Origin: JACCTU01 sp963737405
GTDB taxonomy: Bacteria; Actinomycetota; Thermoleophilia; Gaiellales; Gaiellaceae
Direction of reading: 5' to 3'
NCBI GenBank assembly: GCA_963737405.1
Contig: CAVTSL010000012.1
Coordinates: 1-64,000, forward strand
DNA length: 64,000 bases
Made by a program: the position numbers and the translations under genes. The notes beneath the pieces were generated by a model. That model was not told where the DNA came from. It did not search any database and worked only from the letters and a program-made list of their open reading frames with translations. Shown here piece after piece: positions 1 through 7,883 of the stretch. Numbering within the stretch: position 1 is the stretch's first letter; every line of letters begins with the position of its first letter.

Positions 1-110
1 GGGCTGCACGCCGCGACACGGGCGAGCCAAACGGGATCGCAACCGGCGTAGAATTCCTCACGCTCGAGGCCGTTGTCGTGCTGGCGTCGGCGCGCTGATG
101 TTCCGGCGCC

Positions 111-2144
111 ATGCGCTTCGCGCGGCTGAGGCGCTCTGATCGCATGGATACGCCGACCCTCTCGCCCAAGCGTGTGTTGACGCCTCGATTTCAGGGCGTG
201 TCTTCCAACGGCATTCCCCTGTCCCGATCCGGGCTGCTGGAGCGCCCCGTGTTGGCGGTCGTGTATCTCGCTGGCGTCACGCTCGCATCCATCTTCGCTG
301 TGAACACGGGCCTTCGAATCTCTCTGCGCGCAACGACGGCTTCCAGCATGGCCGCCCACTGGATGTTCTTCGACCTCTTTGTGGTCGAGCTTTGCACCTT
401 CGCTGCGCTGGTTTGCGTGCTGGTGAATGGAAGGGTCCTGTGTCGGCTCTGTGCGTACCTGCTGTCCACGATATTTGTGCTGGTCAACTGCGTTCAGGCG
501 TCTGCGGTGCTTTTTGGCGGCGAATACATCTCGCCGCTGGCACTGGAAAACGTTGCGCACCTCGACTTCTTCCTCAGTTTCTTCCTCACACCAGCCAACT
601 TGGTGGGCCTCTCAGCCGCACTGGGGATATGCGCGGCATTCCCCGTCGTTTCGGAGACCGTGGCACGGCCGGCGGTGCCCAACCACAGTGCCTTCAGATG
701 GATCACGGTCATGTTTCTGCTGGGCGTGCTTTTCCATCAGAGCCCCCGATGGCTGCCCCAATCCGTGATCGAAGCACGAGCGGACTTGCAGTACCGGACC
801 AACATGGGACGCCGCTCTCCTGTATGGGCCCTCGCGCTGGCAATCGCACCGCGGAACGGTTCTGCGGGACAGGCGTTCAGTGCGTCAGAGGCTCAGGCGC
901 TCGGCGAATTGGGCTTCTCACTCAATCGGGACTCACCTCTTCCGTTCGTTCGTGACCACGTCTACCAGGGCGCTGTCCCGTTTCAGCCAGCATCCCTTGG
1001 ACGAACGGAAAGGCCGAATGTCCTGCTGCTCGTCCCAGACGGTATCTCGTCACGGAGCATCGATCGGGATCACGAGTATCCGGGGTTGACCCCCAACCTG
1101 CAGCGGTTCGCTGCGAGCGCCATGTCGGTGCGCAACTACTACAACCACACGGCTGCCACCTACCGCGGTCTGCTCGGGCAGCTCTGTTCGGTGTTTCCAT
1201 TCTGGGATGGCATCGACCAGGAAGCAGGCGTGCTTCCTTCCCACGACTACATGTGCCTGCAGGACCTGTTCAAGGAGGCTGGTTACCGGACCATCTTCAT
1301 CGATGCCGACCACACCGAGGGGTCGTTCCTCGACGAGACGATGAAGCGACTGCGGTTCGACAACTTTCTCAGCGGCGAACAGATCGCGCGGGACTATCTG
1401 AACTTCCCGTCGTTCACCCCTGGCGACCATTTCCTGACTGACCAGCAGTTCTTCCGCGGGGTTGAAGGGTTTCTTCGCGAATCGGAAGTTGTCGGTCCGG
1501 AACAAAAGCCTTTCTTTGCCGTTGTCTACAGTGTAGAGACGCACGCGTTTGTCGACATCCGAGAGGATGGCATCCGATATGATGACGGGAGCAACAATGC
1601 ACTCAATACCATTCATACGTTCGATGACGCGTTCGGAAAGTTTCTACGGTACTTCGAGGCTTCCCCGTATGCTGGCAACACGGTGCTCATTGTGACGACT
1701 GACCATGCGCACTATTCCGAAAACACGTTTGTTGCGGCATTCGGAGGTGACCCAGACTACCGGGGCGGGTTCGTTGACCAGATTCCCCTGATGATTCGTG
1801 ACCCGCTGCGTCAGCTTCCAGACGTATACGATCCCGGAGTGGCGACATCGATCGATTTCGCCCCTTCCATTGCTCACTATCTGGGACTGCCAGGCAATCG
1901 CAGGAACCCATTTTTCGGTCGATCGATATTTGAAATCCGCTCTCCCCAGAAGCGTTGGGGATTTGCGAGCTATGACGACAATTACTACATGATTGAAAGA
2001 GGACGGGTCCACGATCGCAAGTTCCCTGAAGGGAATCCCCGAGAGATGGATCTGTTCGTGAGATACATCCAGTTCGCCTATTCGCAGGAAAAGCTCAATC
2101 GGATCTGGCAGTCCGACGCTCCGTCGGTCAACCTTGCGGATTGA
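111..2144 (+). CDS. Membrane-bound sulfatase/LtaS-type phosphotransferase
   Basis: Probable alkaline-phosphatase-superfamily enzyme of the LTA synthase/phosphoglycerol transferase kind, acting on envelope glycans on the outer face of the inner membrane. About five hydrophobic segments (residues ~45-66, 84-106, 112-134, 150-180, 196-210) precede a periplasmic sulfatase domain that begins near residue 303 with NVLLLVPDG. A TAATYRG segment near residue 346 could hold the nucleophile Thr, and TTDHAH near residue 530 looks like a metal-binding Asp-His pair. Length (677 aa) suits the family. A second ATG at 144 is also possible; neither start has a clear Shine-Dalgarno. The frame is intact. Substrate unknown. 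The gene lies in the left, non-actinobacterial segment of the contig. Confidence 0.75.
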   Translation: MRFARLRRSDRMDTPTLSPKRVLTPRFQGVSSNGIPLSRSGLLERPVLAVVYLAGVTLASIFAVNTGLRISLRATTASSMAAHWMFFDLFVVELCTFAALVCVLVNGRVLCRLCAYLLSTIFVLVNCVQASAVLFGGEYISPLALENVAHLDFFLSFFLTPANLVGLSAALGICAAFPVVSETVARPAVPNHSAFRWITVMFLLGVLFHQSPRWLPQSVIEARADLQYRTNMGRRSPVWALALAIAPRNGSAGQAFSASEAQALGELGFSLNRDSPLPFVRDHVYQGAVPFQPASLGRTERPNVLLLVPDGISSRSIDRDHEYPGLTPNLQRFAASAMSVRNYYNHTAATYRGLLGQLCSVFPFWDGIDQEAGVLPSHDYMCLQDLFKEAGYRTIFIDADHTEGSFLDETMKRLRFDNFLSGEQIARDYLNFPSFTPGDHFLTDQQFFRGVEGFLRESEVVGPEQKPFFAVVYSVETHAFVDIREDGIRYDDGSNNALNTIHTFDDAFGKFLRYFEASPYAGNTVLIVTTDHAHYSENTFVAAFGGDPDYRGGFVDQIPLMIRDPLRQLPDVYDPGVATSIDFAPSIAHYLGLPGNRRNPFFGRSIFEIRSPQKRWGFASYDDNYYMIERGRVHDRKFPEGNPREMDLFVRYIQFAYSQEKLNRIWQSDAPSVNLAD

Positions 2145-2151
2145 GACTGAA

Positions 2152-2180
2152 TGTAGCGGCGGGTCTTCAGACCTGCCGTT
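2152..2180. repeat. REP-like palindrome after the sulfatase gene
   Basis: An 8-bp stem (2158-2165 with 2170-2177, one G-T pair) closes a TTCA loop a few bases after the sulfatase stop. It is preceded by GTAGCGG, the same opening as the longer repeats at 3001 and 4465 (inverted). It may end transcription of the sulfatase gene and appears to belong to a dispersed repeat family of the left segment. Confidence 0.5.
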
Positions 2181-2263
2181 GCCAGGACGGACCGTCGCAC
2201 AAATTGATCGAAGCCGCAGGGTGCACTAGGATGTGCCTCGTTGTTTCTGTGGGTGGAGGATCC

Positions 2264-2938
2264 ATGCAGAAGTGGCTCGCCTCAGTCGTCATACTTGCTC
2301 TCTCGTTCGTCGCAATCGGTCACGCTCAGCGCGGGCGGGGCGCCGGAGGACCGCCCCCGCCACCACGGCCAGTCGCAGGTCACGGTGTCGAGGTCCCTGG
2401 CTGGTGGGCGCGGGTGGACGATGTCAAGGAGCCAACGACCGGGTTGAAGTTCAGCCCGATGAATGGCGGACTCCACGCCACCACGGGGCCAAACATCATC
2501 TTCTGGGATCCGCAGCAGATGGCCTCCGGCGGATACACCGTGAAGGCGACCTTCACCGTTGCCAAGCAGCCGAGCCACGAAGTCTCCTACGGCCTGTTCA
2601 TCGGCGGGGCCGACCTCGAGACGGACAAACAGAGGTACAGCTACTTCCTCATCCGCGAGAACGGTCAGTTCCTCATCAAGAAACGGAACGGGACTTCGAC
2701 GAGCAACGTGGCCGGCGACTGGGCGCCCAATCCTGCCATCACGGCGATTGCAAGCGGCTCTCAGAAGAACGAGCTGTCGGTCCAGGTGTCAAAGGAACGC
2801 GTCAGCTTCATGGCGAATGGGAAGGAAGTGGCCAGTCACCCGGCAACGGCGATCGACACCAATGGAATCGTCGGGCTGCGGATCGGTCACGGGATGGATG
2901 TGCAGATCGATGGCTTCGCCGTGGAGGCGCAAAAGTAG
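2264..2938 (+). CDS. Secreted DUF1080/LamG-like protein
   Basis: Predicted exported protein of 224 aa. The start ATG at 2264 is chosen over an upstream in-frame one because GGAGGA sits just before it and the next 20 residues form a signal peptide ending at a GHA-Q cleavage-like site. A Pro-rich stretch follows (residues ~27-36), then a beta-rich domain resembling 3-keto-disaccharide hydrolase/DUF1080 or concanavalin-like folds, with FSPMNGG, RYSYFLIREN and GIVGLRIGHG segments. Such proteins are abundant in Acidobacteriota and often bind or cleave sugars; no catalytic residue can be assigned here. The frame is intact. Confidence 0.6.
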   Translation: MQKWLASVVILALSFVAIGHAQRGRGAGGPPPPPRPVAGHGVEVPGWWARVDDVKEPTTGLKFSPMNGGLHATTGPNIIFWDPQQMASGGYTVKATFTVAKQPSHEVSYGLFIGGADLETDKQRYSYFLIRENGQFLIKKRNGTSTSNVAGDWAPNPAITAIASGSQKNELSVQVSKERVSFMANGKEVASHPATAIDTNGIVGLRIGHGMDVQIDGFAVEAQK

Positions 2939-2956
2939 CCTGCCCGGCATAGCGCC

Positions 2957-2976
2957 GCGCGGGCTGAAGCCCGCGC
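2957..2976. repeat. Perfect 8-bp palindrome, possible terminator
   Basis: GCGCGGGC (2957-2964), loop TGAA, then GCCCGCGC (2969-2976), about 18 bases after the stop of the secreted-protein gene. There is no T-run. The TGAA/TTCA loop and flanking CTAC link it to the other palindromes of the left segment, so it is probably both a repeat unit and a transcript 3' end. Confidence 0.5.
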
Positions 2977-3000
2977 TCTACATCGGACGAGTCATCCCAC

Positions 3001-3077
3001 GTAGCGCGGGGCTTCCGCCTCTGCCAAGGCGACGGCGAGGCTCGCCAAAGCGCGGGCGCGACGGCGGCAGCCCCCGC
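3001..3077 (+). repeat. Dispersed GC-rich repeat, copy A (intergenic)
   Basis: About 77 bp beginning GTAGCGCGGGGCTTCCGCC and ending GGCAGCCCCCGC. Its reverse complement recurs at 4387-4465 with only a few differences, including an identical central block of roughly 50 bp. A partial extra unit (CCAAGGCGACAGCGGCAGCCCCCGC-like) follows at 3077-3102. This copy lies between the secreted-protein gene and the 3' end of the cytochrome/monooxygenase gene. Confidence 0.8.
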
Positions 3078-3108
3078 CAAGGCGACAGCGGCAGCCCCCG
3101 CGGGTTTC

Positions 3109-4577
3109 CTATCGTGACGATCGCTGCGCCGCCTGCCCTTCGACCGTGTACGTGAAGAATCCAATCATCATCTCTTCCCACGTCTGATCGCCCCATCGCA
3201 CGACCGTCGACGGGTCGGGATTGTTGCGATTCGCGGGAGAGTTGTCGAAGTGCGCGCGCACGAGGAGCTTCGATCCCTTCGGCAACGTGAGCGGTTCGGC
3301 CAGCCAGTAGTCGGTCTGCCAGCCGAAGTCGAACTTCGGCACCGAAGGACGATCTCGCTGCGCCCGTCGGGATAGATCGCCTTGTAGGTCATGTCCTTGC
3401 CGCGCAGATGCATGTGCGGATGCATCGTCCAGATCCTGGACATCGTCGCTGAAGCTCGCCTCGGCTTCGACCTCGTGATTGGCGGCACCGGCAGGAATGG
3501 CGAATATCGGGTTGGCGATGATCCCCGTGCGAATCTCCTGCCGCGGCGGTTCCTTCGCGAAGATCAAGCCGATGCGCGACCGATCGACGCCAGGCTTCCC
3601 GTTGGTCGTGTAGTGGACCTGGAAAATCAGTGTCGATCCGGCGGGAATGCGCTTCGCGGTCCCCGGAAGGTAGACGGGAGCGTCCTCTCCGACGGCCCAA
3701 TTCACGAGCATGGCATCACCACCGCCCGGGCGGCCGAGCGCGCAGGTGCCGATCGCGCAGGCGCGGCAGTCCCGGGCGCACGAGCAGGAGCAGGCACGGG
3801 CGCCTGACCAGCCGGGAGAATCGGTCGAATCGACACCACGTTCGGGCGATTGCTGGCGCCGGGCTCCCGCACGTACACGATGACGTGATGCACGTGGGAG
3901 CGATCGCCGGCTCGCACTTCGCCCGCCTGCATCCACCGGTCCTCGGTGAAATTGGTCGGAACCTTGAAGTACTGATAATCGATGGTGCCCGTCGCCGGCA
4001 CCTGGTAGTCGGCCGGCATCTCGAACACCCGATCGGGCTTCCCGATCTGCCAGCCCTCGGGGAATTTCGGCAGCGCGGGGAGATCCTACGGGTTCCCTTC
4101 TCTTGCACCGGCGCCGGCCCACGCCGCGATCGTGTCGATCTCCCGCTGCGTGAGGCTCAGATCGTTTCGAAAGGATCCATACTGCGGGTCCGCATGCCAC
4201 GGAGGCATCACGCGCGTTGTCACTTTCTCGCGGATCGCGCTGGCCCACGGCCGTACGTCGCTGTAGGTGATGAGCGACATCGGCGCGAGTTCGCCGGGCC
4301 GGTGACAGCTGACGCACCTGTTATAGAAGATGGGAGCGACGTCCCGGCTGAAGGTGGGCGCGTCCGCGGCGGCGCGCTGGCTGTCCGCGGGGGCTGCCGC
4401 CGTCGCGCCCGCGCTTTGGCGAGCCTCGCCGTCGCCTTGGCGGAGGCGGGAAGCCCCCGCTCTACTGAGGGCGGAGGAGCTCTGTGGCGCCGCATCTCCG
4501 GCGATCACGAGCCCGGCGGCACACGAGATGCCGAGCGCGACAAGGAAGACAGTCGGGCGAAGCCTGTCAGGTCTCAT
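3109..4577 (-). pseudogene. Cytochrome c / copper-monooxygenase-like protein, broken frame
   Basis: One gene read through two frames. From ATG 4577: signal peptide, repeat-encoded linker (residues ~35-60), then a c-type haem site CVSCH and the MPPWHAD segment typical of acidobacterial cytochrome domains. An in-frame TAG at 4086-4088 (AAG expected: GNP-stop-DLPALPKF) interrupts it. The C-terminal half has HVHHVIVY and MHPHMHLRG, matching the two copper sites of ascorbate-dependent type II copper monooxygenases. Frame changes are needed near 3740, 3438 (extra G) and 3360 (missing G). Its ATG overlaps the stop of the PQQ-propeller gene (ATGA), so the two form an operon. Either a decaying gene or a stretch of poor sequence; function otherwise periplasmic oxidation of an unknown substrate. 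Confidence 0.7.
4387..4465 (-). repeat. Dispersed GC-rich repeat, copy B (inside a gene)
   Basis: Inverted copy of the 3001-3077 repeat. It lies inside the cytochrome gene and is read in frame, supplying an Ala/Arg/Ser-rich linker between the signal peptide and the haem domain. The reading frame before and after is the same, so insertion kept the frame. Confidence 0.8.
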
Positions 4578-5437
4578 GAGCTACTCCGGCCAAAGGCCAG
4601 TAACACGTTGCCGGGTCTGCTGCCGAACGCCCCGTATCCAGAGTTCACAAACACCATACCCCGGCGATGACCGCGCCCGGGCCAATCATCGAGGCGCCTT
4701 TGGCGGGTACGCCGTTGACGGTCGTGAAGTCGCGATTGCTGTCGAATCGCCACAACACCTCGCCGGTCGTGGTCGAGTACGCGCGCAACGAACCATCGTT
4801 CGATCCCGAAAAGACGGCGCCGGCAATCGCAGTCACCGCCGCAGACTGTGCGCCGTTACACCCTCGCTCGGAGCCGCGCTCGGCGCGGCACGTCGGAATT
4901 GGCGGAGCCGTGAACCACGCGCGCGTCCCGGTCGCCAGGTCGACGGCATGAAGACCCCCCGGCTGCGCGGTGATGATGTCCGATACGGCGAAGTACGCAC
5001 GCTCGCCGTCCACTGCGGCGCCCCACTCGATGCCGCCAAGCGAACTGCCCTGCCCGGCGCGATACGTCCAGAGGACCTCGCCGTTCTTCTCGGGATCCAT
5101 CGCGAACGCCAAGCCCGACTTCTGCCCAATCACGAGGACGTCTCGGCCACCCGCACGCGCCAGCACGGGCGGGCTTCCGAAGTCGAAATCGGGACCGAGT
5201 GACTCAGGGCAATTGGGATTGCCTGCGCGGCAGTTGGAGACGTAGACGTCGTTCGCGGTGACCTGCCTCGTCCACCGAATCGCTCCAGTCGCGAGGTCCA
5301 TTGCCACGACGGCATCGCTCGACGACGTGGCTGGTGCGCTATAGGCGTTGCCGGTCGCCACGTAGAGAGCTCGTCGCGCTGCGTCGACGGTCGGCGCCGA
5401 CCAGATGCCCGCACCAGATGGCCCCCATTCTGGAACG
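4574..5437 (-). pseudogene. PQQ-binding-like beta-propeller protein, N-terminus missing
   Basis: C-terminal part of a quinoprotein dehydrogenase-like propeller. Visible blade motifs include GPSGAGIWSAP, ALYVATGNAYS, AMDLATGAIRW, GQKSGLAFAMD, GTRAWFT and GEVLWRFDS. The frame stops early at 4645, but dropping in one G in the G-run at 4659-4662 gives a normal ending (VNSGYGAFG ... NVLLAF) with a TGA at 4574-4576 that overlaps the ATG of the cytochrome gene. Upstream, homology ends at about 5,437, where the sequence becomes an actinobacterial phosphotransferase. The missing N-terminus is therefore probably an assembly break and not a biological truncation. In related operons the propeller and a cytochrome partner pass electrons in the periplasm. 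Confidence 0.75.
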
Positions 5438-5440
5438 CCC
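5428..5440. other. Probable chimeric junction
   Basis: On the minus strand, sequence above ~5,430 reads as the C-terminus of an aminoglycoside-phosphotransferase-like protein (GLPTLRAFQ). Sequence below ~5,440 reads, in another frame, as a PQQ propeller (GVPEWGPSGAGIW). Both readings share the bases GGCGTTCCAG, a plausible short overlap on which two unrelated sequences were joined. Codon usage, repeats and gene types differ on the two sides. Confidence 0.75.
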
Positions 5441-6313
5441 GCAGGGTCGGAAGCCCCGGCGGCGACGGCAGCAGCGCCCGGTAGGTGAAGAACCCGCTAC
5501 CGACGCGACGACCGCCGTCACCTCGTCGGGGTCGGCGTCCGCGGCTCCGGGCCAGCGGGCGAACAGCGTCTCCGGTTCCGGGCCGCCCTGCATCGTCACG
5601 CTCGGCGCGAACGCGACCGCATCGACCCACGCCGGCCCGACGTACGCGTGCGGCCAGTCGACGAAGTAGACGTCCGCGTCGGTCAGGAGCAGGTTGTCCG
5701 CGCGAATGTCGAGATGCAGAAGCGTCTCGCCCGCCACCGTCGCCGCTTTTGCCTCGAGCTCGACGAGGTCGTCGAGCCGGCGCAGCGACCAATCGTCGAG
5801 GCCCTCGGCGGAGTCGACGAGGTGCCACGAGTTGATCGACTCCACGAGCCTCGTCCCGACCTGTGGCGTGTCGAGCGGTGACGGTGTGAGGGCTTCGACC
5901 AGCGTGTGCGCGCCGCTCACGACGCGTTCGAGCTCGTCCGAACGCCACGGCTCCGCCGGGTGGTGTGCATCGACGTCCTCCAGGGCGAGCGCAACCCAGC
6001 CGCCTTCACCCTCGTCCACGCCGCCGATCAGCCGCGGCACGGGCGCGTCGGCGGGCAGCGCGGACATCACCTCGAGCTCCCTGCGGTGGAGGGCGGGCGA
6101 GTCCGGGTTCGGCTCCGGCCCGACAGCCTTCACGAAGGCGCGCCGTCCGTCCTCCAAGACCACGCGCGACGCGATTCCCGGAGAGAAGCCGCTCGGCTGC
6201 GACGCCGCAGCCTGCACGGTGGCGCCGAGCATCCGCTCGAGCTCGGCGAGCACCCGACCCGGCAGCTCGGACCACGCGCGCCGCTCACCGCGCGCAGGCG
6301 GAGGGACGCTCAC
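5437..6313 (-). CDS. Aminoglycoside phosphotransferase-family kinase, 3' end cut
   Basis: Protein-kinase-like small-molecule phosphotransferase (APH family). GTG at 6313 overlaps the smpB stop (GTGA). Seen: a Lys in AFVKAVGPEPN, catalytic loop LLHLDIRADNLLL and metal site YFVDWPHA. The frame shifts near 5,495, where GCGGGTTC probably should be GCGGGGTTC; after that the family-typical ending GFFTYRALL..PGLPTLRAFQ is read, running straight into the contig junction. Only the last few dozen codons are absent. The substrate cannot be told; many actinobacterial members have nothing to do with drug resistance. Confidence 0.75.
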
Positions 6314-6762
6314 CTCCGCGACTTGACGGCCCGCTCGATCTCGCGGTCTGCGTCGCGCTTCGCGATCGCGCGCCGCTTGTCCTGCGACTCCTTGCCGCGC
6401 CCGACCGCGACCTCGACCTTCACACGGCCGTCCTTGAAGTAGAGCCGGGTCGGGATCAGCGTCAAGCCGCGCTCGCGCACCTTGCCCTCGAGCGAGTCGA
6501 TCTCGCGCCGCTTGAGCAGGAGCTTCCGGTCGCGGTCCGGGTCGTGGTTCGCGATGTTGCCGTGGCCGTACTCCGGGATGTGGGCGCCGACGAGCCACGC
6601 CTCGCCGTCCCGCACCTCGGCGTAGGCGCGCTGGAGGTTCGCCTGCCCGGCGCGCAGCGACTTGACCTCGGTGCCGAGCAGCGCGACGCCCGCCTCCACG
6701 CGATCGGTGAGGTGGTAGTCGTGACGCGCCCTGCGGTTGTCGGCGATGAGCTTCTCGGCCAC
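6310..6762 (-). CDS. smpB: SsrA-binding protein SmpB
   Basis: Binds tmRNA and brings it to stalled ribosomes for trans-translation. The 150-aa product shows the family signatures NRRARHDY near the N-terminus, GTEVKSLR, the oligonucleotide-binding core HIPEYGHGN, and a basic C-terminal tail (KRDADREIERAVKSRR) that mimics mRNA in the ribosome. It starts with GTG at 6762, six bases after a TAGAAT -10 box, so its mRNA is probably leaderless. The tmRNA gene itself was not seen in the window. It is co-transcribed with the phosphotransferase, overlapping by 4 bp. Confidence 0.95.
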   Translation of the reverse strand: MAEKLIADNRRARHDYHLTDRVEAGVALLGTEVKSLRAGQANLQRAYAEVRDGEAWLVGAHIPEYGHGNIANHDPDRDRKLLLKRREIDSLEGKVRERGLTLIPTRLYFKDGRVKVEVAVGRGKESQDKRRAIAKRDADREIERAVKSRR

Positions 6763-6768
6763 GCGGCC

Positions 6769-6778
6769 ATTCTAGGAT
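6769..6778. promoter_or_regulatory. Overlapping divergent -10 boxes, smpB / acetyltransferase
   Basis: ATTCTAGGAT holds TAGAAT on the minus strand (6774-6769) and TAGGAT on the plus strand (6773-6778). They overlap on the central TA. Each is followed by exactly six bases and then a GTG start (6762 minus, 6785 plus), the geometry of leaderless actinobacterial transcripts. No good -35 box is visible for either. Confidence 0.6.
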
Positions 6779-6784
6779 CGACCT

Positions 6785-7288
6785 GTGAAGGCACTTCGCG
6801 ACGGGGAGCTGCGGCTGCGTCCCTGGCTGCCGGAGGATCTCCACGAGCTCGTCGCAGCCGCCAACGACCCGGAGATCGGCCGCTGGATGCCGGCGATCCC
6901 GTACCCGTACCTCCGCGGCGACGGCGAGGCGTACCTCCGACGCTCGGCGGGCCGCGACGGAACGTTCGCGATCCTGGACGAGGCGCGCCTCGTCGGCGGC
7001 ATCGCGGTGAGCGCCCGGAAGTGGAAGCGCGCCGAGGTGGGCTACTGGGTCAGGGCAGACGCGCGCGGACGCGGGATCGGCTCACGCGCGCTGGCGCTCG
7101 CAGCCGAGTGGGGCTTCGCGCACGGCTACCGCCGGCTGCAGCTGCACGCCGACGTCGAGAACCTCGCGTCGCAGCGGGTTGCGGAGAAGGCCGGCTTCCG
7201 GCGCGAGGGTGTGCTCCGGGCATGGATCGAGCAGAACGGCGTCCCGCGGGACCACGTCATGTATTCGCGGCTCGAATCCGATCGATGA
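6785..7288 (+). CDS. GNAT-family N-acetyltransferase (RimJ/RimL type)
   Basis: Acetyl-CoA-dependent acetyltransferase of 167 aa. It shows the RimJ/L opening LRLRPWLPEDLHELVAAANDP, the acetyl-CoA loop RADARGRGIGSRAL (Q/RxxGxG motif) and the family ending NLASQRVAEKAGFRREGVLR. Related proteins modify ribosomal protein N-termini or small amines; the acceptor is unknown here. GTG start follows a TAGGAT -10 box by six bases. The 3' end overlaps the convergent hydrolase gene by 32 bp. Confidence 0.85.
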   Translation: MKALRDGELRLRPWLPEDLHELVAAANDPEIGRWMPAIPYPYLRGDGEAYLRRSAGRDGTFAILDEARLVGGIAVSARKWKRAEVGYWVRADARGRGIGSRALALAAEWGFAHGYRRLQLHADVENLASQRVAEKAGFRREGVLRAWIEQNGVPRDHVMYSRLESDR

Positions 7289-7883
7289 GGTAGTCGCGCG
7301 CCTCGAGGAGGAATCGTGGGTCGATCGCGTGCGGCAGCGGGTACTCGCGGTAGAGGAGCTCGGCGCCGGCCTCCTCGAGGAGCGCCTTCGCACGCCGCCC
7401 CCACTCCACGCCGATCACCGGGTCGAACGTCCCGTGTCCGATCGCGAAGCGCGGGAGCGGCTCGAGGTCGAGCTCGAACCCCTCGACCGTCGGGACGAAG
7501 CCGCTCAGCGCCAGCACCGACGCAGGCCGCGGCCGGCCGGCTCCCAGCGACAGCGCGTAGCTCATCACGGCGCCCTGCGAGAACCCGCCGAGCATCGTTC
7601 GCTCCCAGTCGAGGTCGAGCCCGTCGATCCATGCCGTCACCTCGCGGTACGTCGCGTGGAACGTGCCGGGATCGGGGTAGCCGATCTCGCGAACCGCGTA
7701 CCAGTGCGCGCCGCCGGGCGGCAGCGAGAGCGGCCCGCGCGGCGTGATCCCGAGGAAGCGGCGCTCGGGGTCGAGCACGTCGAGCAGCGGAACGAGGTCG
7801 TGCTCGTCCGCGCCGCGGCCGTGGAAGAGGACGATCGTCCCCTCGGGCTCGCCGTCAGGTTCGCGCGTTACGTACGAGACCAC
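7257..7883 (-). CDS. Phospholipase/carboxylesterase-family hydrolase (MhqD-like)
   Basis: Alpha/beta hydrolase of 208 aa. Oxyanion segment LFHGRGADEHD, nucleophile elbow GGFSQGA, acid in HGTFDPVI and His in PLPHAID are all in order. GTG 7883 is chosen because it places the usual strand 1 at the N-terminus and overlaps the end of the dioxygenase gene by 16 bp; longer starts would run through that gene. Together with the ring-cleaving-type dioxygenase upstream it resembles the mhqO-mhqD pair of Bacillus, linked to quinone/catechol stress. Substrate not determined. Confidence 0.8.
   Translation of the reverse strand: MVSYVTREPDGEPEGTIVLFHGRGADEHDLVPLLDVLDPERRFLGITPRGPLSLPPGGAHWYAVREIGYPDPGTFHATYREVTAWIDGLDLDWERTMLGGFSQGAVMSYALSLGAGRPRPASVLALSGFVPTVEGFELDLEPLPRFAIGHGTFDPVIGVEWGRRAKALLEEAGAELLYREYPLPHAIDPRFLLEARDYLIDRIRAANT

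Noticed and set aside
1..110. Possible 3' end of an upstream gene (frame stopping at 49-51)
   Set aside because: Only ~16 codons without recognisable sequence; not enough to call a gene.
4086..4088. TAG read as pyrrolysine in the cytochrome gene
   Set aside because: Lys is expected at this site, three frameshifts affect the same gene, and no recoding element is seen; a substitution or error is simpler.
5339..6844. Apparent 501-aa protein joining SmpB-like, kinase and propeller sequence
   Set aside because: It runs through smpB in the wrong frame, then the phosphotransferase, then the chimeric join; not one gene.
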